From NCBI RefSeq assembly GCF_026410285.1, contig NZ_JAPMLP010000004.1, positions 242 to 64,241 on the forward strand: a stretch of DNA of 64,000 nucleotides. Reading direction: 5' to 3'. The position numbers and the translations under genes were made by a program. The notes under the pieces are model-generated. The model was not told the DNA's origin. It searched no databases and saw nothing but the letters and a program-made list of their open reading frames with translations. The stretch's first letter is position 1. The number at the start of each line of letters is the position of its first letter. This DNA comes from Sulfitobacter sp. F26169L (GTDB taxonomy: Bacteria; Pseudomonadota; Alphaproteobacteria; Rhodobacterales; Rhodobacteraceae). This document shows positions 38,818 to 46,458 of the stretch, one piece after another.

Positions 38818-39641
38818 AGAAGTCCTCAAATAGCGAGGTGAGCCATACGCTATTCTTCTGCTTTGTTCTTCTTGTAGTTTTAGGGCTTCCTTCCTTCTAC
38901 ATGCTTTATGTCTCAGGGTTTTGGGTTGAATTCCTGAATCTTGATCTAAACGAGAAGGGCGATACACTCGCTGGGATATTTGGTTCGCTTGCTTTTGTAT
39001 CTGCCACCATAGCGATTATTCTGCAGTCGTTCGAGTTGCGAGCGCAACGAGAAGAGTTGCGATTGACCCGAAATGTTATGGATGAGCAAAAGAAAGCTAC
39101 TCAAGAGATGGCTAATTCAATGGCTGTACAAGCCGATATTTTTGCAGACGAGCAGATGCAACGTGCGGAGAACCGAAATGATATAATCTTAGAGCAAAAG
39201 GTGCGGCTGTTTATTGATATGGCAACTTACTATCGAGACCAATTGGAATTCCAATTTAGTGTATCTGGTCTCACCGTAAAAAGTAGAGATGAGGTAGTTG
39301 TTGTTACACAGACGAGTCCTACCGTTGGAAAGATATTTCTTCTACGAGAGACTCTAGATAAAATGAGCTTGGAAACAGTAGTTCAAAAAATTTCAGAAGA
39401 TATTTTCTATGTTCAATGGCTACTAGAAAGAATTGAAAAAGCTGATTTTATAATAGTTAGGAAGCCAAGAAATCCGAAACGACTTCAAGAACTAATTTCT
39501 GCAATCAGGGACATTATGGCGTTAGAACCAACTCTAGGCGATGCAGGAAAAACAAGGCTGTTTAGATTGAGGATAGCGAGGATAGACGATTACCTTAACA
39601 AAATTAACGACAGCCAAGTGTGGGGTGAAGTTGATGGATAA
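38814..39641 (+). CDS. AT-rich, probably acquired membrane/coiled-coil protein inserted in AAA+ cluster
   Basis: A 275-aa protein with two N-terminal helices (about residues 10-35 and 50-70) and then a charged coiled coil reading LQSFELRAQREELRLTR. That signature recurs in putative phage abortive-infection and other defence-associated membrane proteins. The cytosolic C-terminal half is helical and unrecognised. Base composition (roughly 40% GC by eye, with AGA, ATA and TTA codons) differs sharply from both flanks and returns to normal at 39701. The ATG overlaps the ATPase stop (ATGA). Transfer into the operon is the simplest explanation; a defence role is inference. Confidence 0.8.
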   Translation: MKKSSNSEVSHTLFFCFVLLVVLGLPSFYMLYVSGFWVEFLNLDLNEKGDTLAGIFGSLAFVSATIAIILQSFELRAQREELRLTRNVMDEQKKATQEMANSMAVQADIFADEQMQRAENRNDIILEQKVRLFIDMATYYRDQLEFQFSVSGLTVKSRDEVVVVTQTSPTVGKIFLLRETLDKMSLETVVQKISEDIFYVQWLLERIEKADFIIVRKPRNPKRLQELISAIRDIMALEPTLGDAGKTRLFRLRIARIDDYLNKINDSQVWGEVDG

Positions 39642-39700
39642 AAACTTGTTTGTATCAGAATTTGGATGTGTTTGGTACTACTTGATCGTATCCTATTAAG

Positions 39701-41068
39701 ATGAACCGCCTCATCCGCGCCGGCCTGATGTTCGGCAACCTTTTCCATGTCCACTCGCCCACTTTGGTGGAGCGGTATAATCGCGCGCTGCACCACCTCA
39801 CGGGCAAACGCACCGCGCTCACCGATTTTTACATCGACATTTCCGGCTACTCCCCCGAGATCGGCGACGAGTTGAATGATCCGCTTTACCTGAACCACAA
39901 GGGCGTGAACCGGCAGTTTATTCTGCTGGGGATGGAGCAGCGCACGGCACCTTTGCTGAACGCGAAATTCTCGACCTCGAAAACGGTGTTGCAGGATTTC
40001 ATCGCGGAGAACGAGGCGGCGTTGTTTGCCCTGACCGCCAAGGATGCCGTTGCGGGAGAGTTGGTGAACTCGGTCTATGACGTGTCCTCGCCCAAGCGGT
40101 TGTTTGATATCCGCCGGATCACGATTGATGCCGATACCACGGGCGGCACGGTGAAAGACGCGGCCAAGCTGGCGGATATGGTGGATAAATTCCGCGATAC
40201 CGACGGCGGCTGGTACGATGATGTGCTGATTGCGCAGATGATCGACCTTGCGGGAAAAACCGGCGATGTGGTGCGCAACCCTGTCAGCCTGAAGGCGATG
40301 CGGTTTAACCAGCGTAATTTCTGGACCGCACATTTTGGCGGCTTGTATGTGTTTCAGGATGTGCCGCACCCCGCCGTGATTGCTCCGGCGGGCAAGGATG
40401 GGCTGGAGGATATCCCGCTTGAGTATGTATTCGACGCCACCCAGCGCAACAGGATTGCGCAGTTTTTCCAGCTTAACGGTCTGACCGAAACAATACTGGA
40501 GGCGCGGGGCATCAAATCGGCGGCGATCCTGCGGCAGAAAATGGATTTCATCCTGATTGATGCGGTGGCGGATCAGGGTGTTGACCTGACGGGCCTTGCG
40601 CGCAGTGATCTGCGGCGTCTGGCGCGCCAGCACAGTGATAAGCTGCCGCCGGAATTCCACACGCTGGGGCAGTTGGTTAACTGGGCCGAGGATGGCGGCG
40701 CATTTCCGATGATTGACAGCGCCGATCCGGTCTATTTCTACACCCTGCGCGCGGCGGATACGCCCGATGCAGAGCTGGTGAATATGCTGCTGGCGCAACT
40801 GGCGCCCAAGGATATCCGCCAGCTGTTCATCTGCCACAAAGACCTGTTCTACAGCACCTATGCCGCGTGGCCGGATGCAAAGCGCGCCTATGTTGCCGAT
40901 TTTCTGGAGCGCGAGTACAAGGTGGACAAGGCAGGTGTGCGTGACGCACTGTTCGGGCATGAGCCCGCGCTGGAGGTGCCACCGCTGCCGCGCAAACGCA
41001 AAAAACCGCCGCCCGTGCCAGACCGCATTGCCGCTGTCGGCCCGTGGGGTGCGGTAAGGAGGAGATAG
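39701..41068 (+). CDS. 455-aa uncharacterised protein of AAA+ cluster (DUF6638-like)
   Basis: A soluble protein with an N-terminal segment FGNLFHVHSPTLVERYNRAL and LTDFYIDISGYSPEIGDEL, which I associate with the family named DUF6638 (from memory, not verified). A central DVPHPAVIAP region and a Lys/Arg/Pro-rich tail (PRKRKKPPPVP) follow. No catalytic motif was found. There is almost no Shine-Dalgarno before ATG 39701 (CTATTAAG), consistent with its native upstream region having been displaced by the AT-rich insertion. Likely a core partner of the ATPase. Confidence 0.85.
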   Translation: MNRLIRAGLMFGNLFHVHSPTLVERYNRALHHLTGKRTALTDFYIDISGYSPEIGDELNDPLYLNHKGVNRQFILLGMEQRTAPLLNAKFSTSKTVLQDFIAENEAALFALTAKDAVAGELVNSVYDVSSPKRLFDIRRITIDADTTGGTVKDAAKLADMVDKFRDTDGGWYDDVLIAQMIDLAGKTGDVVRNPVSLKAMRFNQRNFWTAHFGGLYVFQDVPHPAVIAPAGKDGLEDIPLEYVFDATQRNRIAQFFQLNGLTETILEARGIKSAAILRQKMDFILIDAVADQGVDLTGLARSDLRRLARQHSDKLPPEFHTLGQLVNWAEDGGAFPMIDSADPVYFYTLRAADTPDAELVNMLLAQLAPKDIRQLFICHKDLFYSTYAAWPDAKRAYVADFLEREYKVDKAGVRDALFGHEPALEVPPLPRKRKKPPPVPDRIAAVGPWGAVRRR

Positions 41069-41071
41069 GTT

Positions 41072-41338
41072 ATGGCAGCACTTGTCCGCCTGATGGTGAT
41101 CGGGTTTATCGTGCTCAGCGTGATTTACGTCTGCCTGTCGTTGTATTCCCGCGCGGTGCGCAAGGGCAAGCTGCGCGCAGAGTGGTATGATGGGCCACAG
41201 GATCAGCCGCTTGAGACGTTTCTGGACGAGGGGCTTGAAGAATATGACAAGTCCCTGCGTCGCAAATTGATCCTGTCGGTCTATGTCATTCCGGTGATCC
41301 TTGTGTCAGTGGTCATCTACCTCACGAATTTTAGTTAA
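41072..41338 (+). CDS. Second small two-helix membrane protein of AAA+ cluster
   Basis: An 88-aa protein. Helices lie at about residues 5-25 (LMVIGFIVLSVIYVCLSL) and 65-85 (LILSVYVIPVILVSVVIYL), with a charged, acidic loop of 40 residues between (FLDEGLEEYDKSLRRK). AGGAGGAGA precedes ATG. It starts 3 bp after the previous stop. Possible membrane anchor for the cluster; not recognised. Confidence 0.8.
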   Translation: MAALVRLMVIGFIVLSVIYVCLSLYSRAVRKGKLRAEWYDGPQDQPLETFLDEGLEEYDKSLRRKLILSVYVIPVILVSVVIYLTNFS

Positions 41339-41349
41339 AAGGGGGCCAC

Positions 41350-41982
41350 ATGCTGGGTCTTATCCGTTGGACATTCTGGATCACCGTTTGGGTGATCATC
41401 GCCGCGTTCTTTCATTACACGTTGCCGCAGGTGGATATTGTTCGCATAACCGACACCTACGAAAAGCGTGTCGATCCGGGTGAAAACAGCCTGTTCTGGG
41501 CGCAGGCCGATATCGGCACCGATGGCACCCTATCCACCCGCGATGTGTTCTTCATCCAGACCCGTCTGGCAAAGGGCAAGGTGATGGTCTACCGCAACGA
41601 AGATACGGGATGGGGCTGGCCGCCGTATTTCAAATTCGACACGTCGAACCTGCAGGCCGAAGCAAGCGATTTCCGCTCGACCGAGGCTGATCCGCGCTAT
41701 GTGGCCATCAAGCACTATGGCTGGCGCAATGAATTCCTGACGATCTTTCCCAACGCTATTTCGGTGCGTCAGGTTTCCGGGCCCGACGCGTCCAAGGGCA
41801 TCCCGTGGCTCAACATCTTTATCATCACGATCTTCCTGACCGTCGTGTACGGGGTCTGGGTGCGCTGGCGCCGGTTCCGCATCGCGCGGATTGATCCGAA
41901 AATGGAAGCGATCGAGGATGACCTTTCGGAAAAAAGCAGCGCTATGAAAGGCTGGTTGGCGACGTGGCGTAAAAAGCCCTAG
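41350..41982 (+). CDS. DUF1523-type membrane protein of AAA+ cluster
   Basis: A 210-aa protein: an N-terminal helix (residues 5-25, then HYTLPQVDIVRITDTYEKR), a periplasmic domain of about 125 residues with many aromatics (GWGWPPYFKFDTSNLQ, HYGWRNEFLTIFPNAI), a second helix at about 158-175, and a cytosolic tail. The HYTLPQ.DIVRIT motif is that of the DUF1523 family, whose function is unknown. Last gene of the cluster; no hairpin terminator before the convergent HIT gene. Confidence 0.85.
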   Translation: MLGLIRWTFWITVWVIIAAFFHYTLPQVDIVRITDTYEKRVDPGENSLFWAQADIGTDGTLSTRDVFFIQTRLAKGKVMVYRNEDTGWGWPPYFKFDTSNLQAEASDFRSTEADPRYVAIKHYGWRNEFLTIFPNAISVRQVSGPDASKGIPWLNIFIITIFLTVVYGVWVRWRRFRIARIDPKMEAIEDDLSEKSSAMKGWLATWRKKP

Positions 41983-42014
41983 CGCCACGCCGACCGCCTA
42001 TCGGCAGCGGATGA

Positions 42015-42395
42015 TCAGTCCTGTTTCTGGACCATCCGCCCGATCCGGCGACCCCCGAGTATATGCACATGCAAATGGGGCACTTCCTGCACGCCATGAT
42101 CGCCGGCATTGCTGATCATGCGGAACCCTTCGGCGGCATCAATGCTTACCCCTTCCATCCGGCAGACCTCGCCGATGGCACGGGTATAATCCACAATCTC
42201 GGCGTCCGTCGCGGCAGCTGCAAAATGATCATAGCTCACGTAAGGACCTTTGGGAATGACAAGCACATGCACAGGCGCTTGCGGATATAGATCGCGAAAG
42301 GCCAGCGTGTGTTCTGTCTCCAGAACCGTGGTGTTGGGGATTTCCCCCCGCAGGATTTTTGCAAAAATGTTCTGGTCGTCATAAGTATAGGCCAC
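42015..42395 (-). CDS. HIT-family nucleotide hydrolase (Hint-like)
   Basis: A 126-aa protein with the histidine triad VPHLHVHILGG near the C-terminus, preceded by FRMISNAGDHGVQEV. Members hydrolyse purine nucleoside phosphoramidates and aminoacyl-AMPs. It starts at GTG 42395 with GAGGAGC upstream, 11 bp after the glycosyltransferase stop, so the two are co-transcribed. Confidence 0.93.
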   Translation of the reverse strand: MAYTYDDQNIFAKILRGEIPNTTVLETEHTLAFRDLYPQAPVHVLVIPKGPYVSYDHFAAAATDAEIVDYTRAIGEVCRMEGVSIDAAEGFRMISNAGDHGVQEVPHLHVHILGGRRIGRMVQKQD

Positions 42396-42406
42396 AAAAA
42401 CGCTCC

Positions 42407-43984
42407 TCAGTCGGCAAACAGATAATCGGTGCTGGCGATGTCATGCGCCTTGTCTCCGGCGATGCCCAGAAATTTCGCCAGTTCGTCCGCATTTTCGGCC
42501 GCCGAGGCGGTTTCACGCATCCGGCTGTGGTTTTCAAACTGGGCATCGCGGATGGCGTCACTTTCGTAAACCATATCATTGCGAATGGTGGGCAGCAAAC
42601 GGTCCAGCGTTTCTTGCGATGTCTGCTCGCCTGCAAGACCAACGCGCATGGCATGCCCTACCAGATAATCGTCCGAAAACGTACACTCGATCTCCAGAAT
42701 ACGCGTCACCGACCGGTCCGAGGCAAAATCCTCCAGCAGATCGAGGTTGGCCGGATCCATGCAGACAATCAGACGGTCCGTTTCGAAGTAGTCAAACAAC
42801 ATCCGCATCAGTGCGCGGCGGTGGCGGGTGCGCTTGCCCAATGTCTTTTCGATTCCGCCAAGCGCGGGCAGGGGCGTGTCTTCTTCGTTGAAGACATATT
42901 CGATGGCGGGCACATTGGTGGTCTGGCGGATGCGCTCCAGCACCCGTTTTGCCACATGCCACTTCTTGCACACAACAATCAGCAACTCACGCTCGCGGCC
43001 CAGCGTGCTTTCCGTCTCCCAGAAACGGGTCGAAAACCGCCGCCCGATCCGGCCCCGCCCGGTCAGAAAGTTAAACAGGCTGCGCCCTTCGTTGCTGATC
43101 TGAAACTGCACACCCTGCGCGGCATAAAGAAGCCCCAGACGGCGTTTCAGATCCGATGCGTCCGCGCTGATCTTGCGTGCAAAAAGATAATCCTGGCTGA
43201 GCAACAGATCATAGTGGTCGTTGTAAAACGTCACCGGCATCCCGTAATCGGTGAACATCAAAAACGTCAGCGTCCGGCAGCGGATTTCCTTTTCGGGCAC
43301 CAGATGGCGTACAAGGGTCTGAAAAAATGTCTCGTCCGGTATCCATGTCGTGCGGAAAAACCGGATGACATCACGGCGTTTTTTACAAAAATCCAGCAGG
43401 TATTCTATGGTCTGGCGGCGCAGACACCACCACTGGCTGCCGATCTGAACCTGAATATCCTCGGGAATCTTGCGGGTGATACCCAGCTTTTTTTGCAGGG
43501 CAAACATCCCGTAAAACAGCTTCTTCTGCGTCCGCTCGTTAAACCAGTGGCGATAGATTAGCCGCTCTTCTGTCCATCCGGTCTTAATCCAGTCGCTTTC
43601 GAAATAGTCGAAACTTTCAATGAAATCCGCATCGTTATTGTCCAGAAACTTGTGGGTGTATTCGGCCGATTTGATCGCCATACAGTCACCGGACAGCATG
43701 TAGAAATGGGTGGCGCGGCTGAATGCGTCTACAGCCGCCTCAACAGCGTACAGCGTGGCCTGCACCAGTGACCATTCCCCCCACCCGCAGCGGATGCGCT
43801 TTCTGGCAAAGGTGACGTTCGGATTGTTGTCCAGCGCGGCGCGTATGGCTTTGTACTGTGCCGGATCTGCGCTGGCGTCAAAATGGATCGACATATAGTC
43901 GCCCACAGCCGTCAACCGCTCCGCCTGCCGGATGATGGCATCGGGGTCTTTGTGACACAGAAGAATGTAGGCAATTTTTGCCAT
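42407..43984 (-). CDS. Family-14-like glycosyltransferase (beta-1,6-GlcNAc-transferase type) with long C-terminal domain
   Basis: A 525-aa protein. The N-terminal 270 residues match the core-2/I-branching fold: IAYILLCHKDPDAIIRQ, IHFDASAD, WGEWSLVQATLYAVEAAV, THFYMLSGDCMAIKS, SQWWCLRR and WIPDETFFQTLV. The C-terminal approximately 250 residues (for example ERELLIVVCKKWHVAKRVLER) form a second domain typical of rhodobacterial members (I recall DUF5928, unverified). No signal peptide, so likely cytosolic and membrane-associated, acting on a cell-surface glycan. It is divergent from the sulfotransferase gene and operonic with the HIT gene. Acceptor and donor are unknown. Confidence 0.85.
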   Translation of the reverse strand: MAKIAYILLCHKDPDAIIRQAERLTAVGDYMSIHFDASADPAQYKAIRAALDNNPNVTFARKRIRCGWGEWSLVQATLYAVEAAVDAFSRATHFYMLSGDCMAIKSAEYTHKFLDNNDADFIESFDYFESDWIKTGWTEERLIYRHWFNERTQKKLFYGMFALQKKLGITRKIPEDIQVQIGSQWWCLRRQTIEYLLDFCKKRRDVIRFFRTTWIPDETFFQTLVRHLVPEKEIRCRTLTFLMFTDYGMPVTFYNDHYDLLLSQDYLFARKISADASDLKRRLGLLYAAQGVQFQISNEGRSLFNFLTGRGRIGRRFSTRFWETESTLGRERELLIVVCKKWHVAKRVLERIRQTTNVPAIEYVFNEEDTPLPALGGIEKTLGKRTRHRRALMRMLFDYFETDRLIVCMDPANLDLLEDFASDRSVTRILEIECTFSDDYLVGHAMRVGLAGEQTSQETLDRLLPTIRNDMVYESDAIRDAQFENHSRMRETASAAENADELAKFLGIAGDKAHDIASTDYLFAD

Positions 43985-44128
43985 CTAGGAAATATTCACC
44001 GTAAATACGCTCGATTGTTTACATAGATAATGATGAACACACATTGAATAAACAGTAATTATTTGCTTTTGTAGGTGAAAAGCTGCCCCAAGAGGCGGCA
44101 CCAAGGGTATGAGCAGGAGCAGCAAGGT

Positions 44129-44947
44129 ATGGGTTTCCCCGGAACGTGGATGACCGAGAGTGAAAGTGTGGTGTACCGTGTCGTACCCAAGTGTGCCTGC
44201 TCGACCATCGGGCAGATCATGTATTACTCTGATCATGGTCAATTTTTTGACGGCGATATCCATGATGCAAAGGCAGGCATGCACAAATGGGCGCTGGAAG
44301 AAAGCCAGGAGCCGATCGCGCGAAATGTGCAAAATCATAGCTCGTATGCATTCACCTGTGTGCGCAATCCCTATACCCGTATCCTAAGTTCTTTCTTTGA
44401 CAAAATTTGCGGCATCCAGCGGAACGGGAAACGATACCGTGGCAATTTGGTCCCACTTCTGATCCAGAAGTACGGAATCGAAGTTGGCGGTGACGATGGC
44501 AAACAGGAATTTGACCAGATCGCAAGCTTCCGCCGCTTCCTGTTATTTGCACGCGATACAATCCGCTGGCGCCGCCCGATGGACCCGGACATTCACTGGT
44601 CGGCTGTTTCGGGCCACGTCAGCACGTTCATCGTAAATGGCGGCACCTACGATAAAATCGTCTGGACCGAGAATTTCAACGAAGGCATGCAAGACGTTCT
44701 GGATGCAATCGAAACGCCCCATGCCGTCGATCTGGCCAAAATCCCCCGCTTCAACGAAAGTGAAGGCCACGGCCCCAAACGCGCCCACCCGGTAGAGGAT
44801 TACTTCGACGATCTTTCGATGCATCTGGTGTATGAAATCTTCAAGCGTGATTTCAATCTGTTCAAGTATGACTTCGAAAACCCCGCAAACAAAATGCCGA
44901 TAGGCGAGATCGATCTGGACGAGGTTCACGCCAAATTGGGGGACTAA
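44129..44947 (+). CDS. Sulfotransferase family 2 protein
   Basis: A 272-aa protein with the PAPS 5'-phosphosulfate loop VPKCACSTIGQ and the 3'-phosphate motif CVRNPYTRILSSFFDK, as in carbohydrate sulfotransferases (HNK-1/chondroitin type). No transmembrane anchor. ATG 44129 is chosen for its AGGAGC; an in-frame GTG at 44075 lacks an SD. Next to a glycosyltransferase, it may sulfate the same surface polysaccharide; this is inference. Confidence 0.85.
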   Translation: MGFPGTWMTESESVVYRVVPKCACSTIGQIMYYSDHGQFFDGDIHDAKAGMHKWALEESQEPIARNVQNHSSYAFTCVRNPYTRILSSFFDKICGIQRNGKRYRGNLVPLLIQKYGIEVGGDDGKQEFDQIASFRRFLLFARDTIRWRRPMDPDIHWSAVSGHVSTFIVNGGTYDKIVWTENFNEGMQDVLDAIETPHAVDLAKIPRFNESEGHGPKRAHPVEDYFDDLSMHLVYEIFKRDFNLFKYDFENPANKMPIGEIDLDEVHAKLGD

Positions 44948-45006
44948 GTGTTGCCAAATGGTTGACGAAATAGCTAAAAAATTTCGAAATGTTTCGAGTG
45001 CGAAAG

Positions 45007-45028
45007 GATCGGTCGGTAGAGACTGATC
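45007..45028. other. Hairpin upstream of the FAH-family gene
   Basis: GATCGGTC pairs with GACTGATC (one G-T) around a 6-nt loop, 37 bp before GTG 45065. It could be a regulator site or a leader stem. Confidence 0.3.
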
Positions 45029-45064
45029 GGATCTGCTGTTCACCACACCGAAAGGGATCATGCC

Positions 45065-45760
45065 GTGGCCTATGTTTTTGACGCTCCCCCGCATCCAAGC
45101 CTCGCCGTGCAAGGCACAGATAAACGCTTTCCGGTGCGTCGTATCTTCTGTGTGGGGCGCAATTACGAGGCCCATGCCCGCGAAATGGGCAACGACCCCG
45201 ACCGTGAACCGCCCTTTTTTTTCACCAAACCTGCCGATGCAGCATGTGACACGCCCTGCGTTCTTCCTTACCCGCCCCTCACAAACGATCTGCACCACGA
45301 AATAGAGCTGGTCATCGCTATCGGAAAGGGTGGCGCAAACATCGCCGCAAGTGACGTGACCGATCACATCTGGGGCGCTTCCGTCGGCATTGATCTTACC
45401 CGCCGCGATCTACAATCCGAAGCCAAGAAAAACCGCCGCCCATGGGATTGGGGCAAGGCATTTGATCTCTCCGCACCGATCGCACCGATTAAACCGGTTG
45501 CTGAAATAACAACCCTAACACAGGGCCGCATATGGCTCGCGGTCAACGGCGAAGTCCGTCAGGACGGCGACATATCAGACCTGATCTGGCCGGTTGCAGA
45601 TCACATCGCATTCCTGAGCCAAAGCATTACCCTCGCCGCCGGAGATATCGTAATGACCGGCACACCGGCCGGAGTTGGGGCCGTCGGAGAGGGCGATGTC
45701 ATAACCGGCGGTGTCGACGGGATCGCAACGATCCAAGTCACTATCGGCCCCCGTGCATGA
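45065..45760 (+). CDS. Fumarylacetoacetate hydrolase family protein (fumarylpyruvate-hydrolase-like)
   Basis: A 231-aa enzyme. RRIFCVGRNYEAHAREMG at the N-terminus, the metal ligands in LHHEIELVIAI and GIDLTRRDLQ, and TGTPAGVGAVGEGD at the C-terminus are typical of FAH proteins that cleave fumarylpyruvate-type or decarboxylate oxaloacetate-type substrates. It starts at GTG 45065 with AAAGGGA upstream. No aromatic-degradation genes are adjacent. Confidence 0.9.
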   Translation: MAYVFDAPPHPSLAVQGTDKRFPVRRIFCVGRNYEAHAREMGNDPDREPPFFFTKPADAACDTPCVLPYPPLTNDLHHEIELVIAIGKGGANIAASDVTDHIWGASVGIDLTRRDLQSEAKKNRRPWDWGKAFDLSAPIAPIKPVAEITTLTQGRIWLAVNGEVRQDGDISDLIWPVADHIAFLSQSITLAAGDIVMTGTPAGVGAVGEGDVITGGVDGIATIQVTIGPRA

Positions 45761-45767
45761 CCCCTAC

Positions 45768-45812
45768 TTCTTTTGGCTAAAAATATCCCGGGGGTTCGGG
45801 GGCTGGCCCCCG
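45768..45812 (-). repeat. Dispersed intergenic element, copy 3
   Basis: On the minus strand: a 7-bp stem with 2-base loop (CGGGGGC CA GCCCCCG, 45812-45797), a short spacer, then GGGATATTTTTAGCC and AAAAGAAG. It lies 17 bp after the stop of the GYF_2/DUF805 gene on that gene's own strand. Confidence 0.8.
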
Positions 45813-45829
45813 ACGCTCCGTTCAGCCCG

Positions 45830-46423
45830 TCACCGCCGCGGCGGCATTCCCCACTGGTTTGCCTCTTCCTGCGTTCTGGTGCAGTAAAACACAATCAATA
45901 CGATCCACCCTATCAGCGGAATAAACATCAGCAATTGCCACCATCCCGTGCGGCCGATGTCGTGCAGCCGTCTGCATGCAACAGCAATCGAGGGGATGAA
46001 CATCGCCAGCGATGTCAGCAGGCCGACCGGACCTGAATCTCCGGCCCCGATGGAGAAATCCACAGCCGTCGACACCATACTGATGATGATCGACCACAGG
46101 GTCCACCACCAGAACTGGGACCGGGTCGAGCGTGTTTTGAAATCGACGTAACGTGCAAACCCGTCTTTCAGCGCGCCGACAAAGGTATTGGCATCTTCGC
46201 GCGCGGGGTCATGTGCCTCGCTGACCGGCATGCGCGGTTGCATGGGCGCAGCGCCTTCTGACGCGGCGCCGGCACGGTTGTAGGGCAGCCAGTCTTCCAT
46301 GCCTTCCTGCCAGACAAGCGTGTCGCTGCGGATTGTGCCAGCACTGACAAGCCGTTCAAATTCCGCTTGATTGACCGGTCCGTGAGAGGTGCCTTCAACG
46401 GCATAATACCATTCGGTGCGCAT
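45830..46423 (-). CDS. GYF_2 plus DUF805 membrane protein
   Basis: A 197-aa fusion. The N-terminal GYF_2-like domain (WYYAVEGTSHGPVNQAEFER…WQEGMEDWLPY) should be cytosolic and bind a partner peptide. A C-terminal DUF805 module has four hydrophobic helices with TRSTRSQFWWWTLW and CRRLHDIGRTGWWQLL motifs. Function unknown; this domain combination is common in proteobacteria. It stands alone, with a repeat element after its stop. Confidence 0.9.
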   Translation of the reverse strand: MRTEWYYAVEGTSHGPVNQAEFERLVSAGTIRSDTLVWQEGMEDWLPYNRAGAASEGAAPMQPRMPVSEAHDPAREDANTFVGALKDGFARYVDFKTRSTRSQFWWWTLWSIIISMVSTAVDFSIGAGDSGPVGLLTSLAMFIPSIAVACRRLHDIGRTGWWQLLMFIPLIGWIVLIVFYCTRTQEEANQWGMPPRR

Positions 46424-46458
46424 GATCTGTGGAATCCCTTTGATGTAATATCTTCAGC

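Noticed and set aside
39590-40960. 456-codon minus-strand frame opposite the 455-aa gene of the AAA+ cluster
   Set aside because: It runs into the AT-rich insertion, has no ribosome site and no recognisable domain; the plus-strand protein fits the operon.
42359-43561. 400-codon open frame on the plus strand opposite the glycosyltransferase
   Set aside because: Composition (Gln, His and Lys scatter, no domain) is that of an antisense shadow; the minus-strand gene has clear family motifs.
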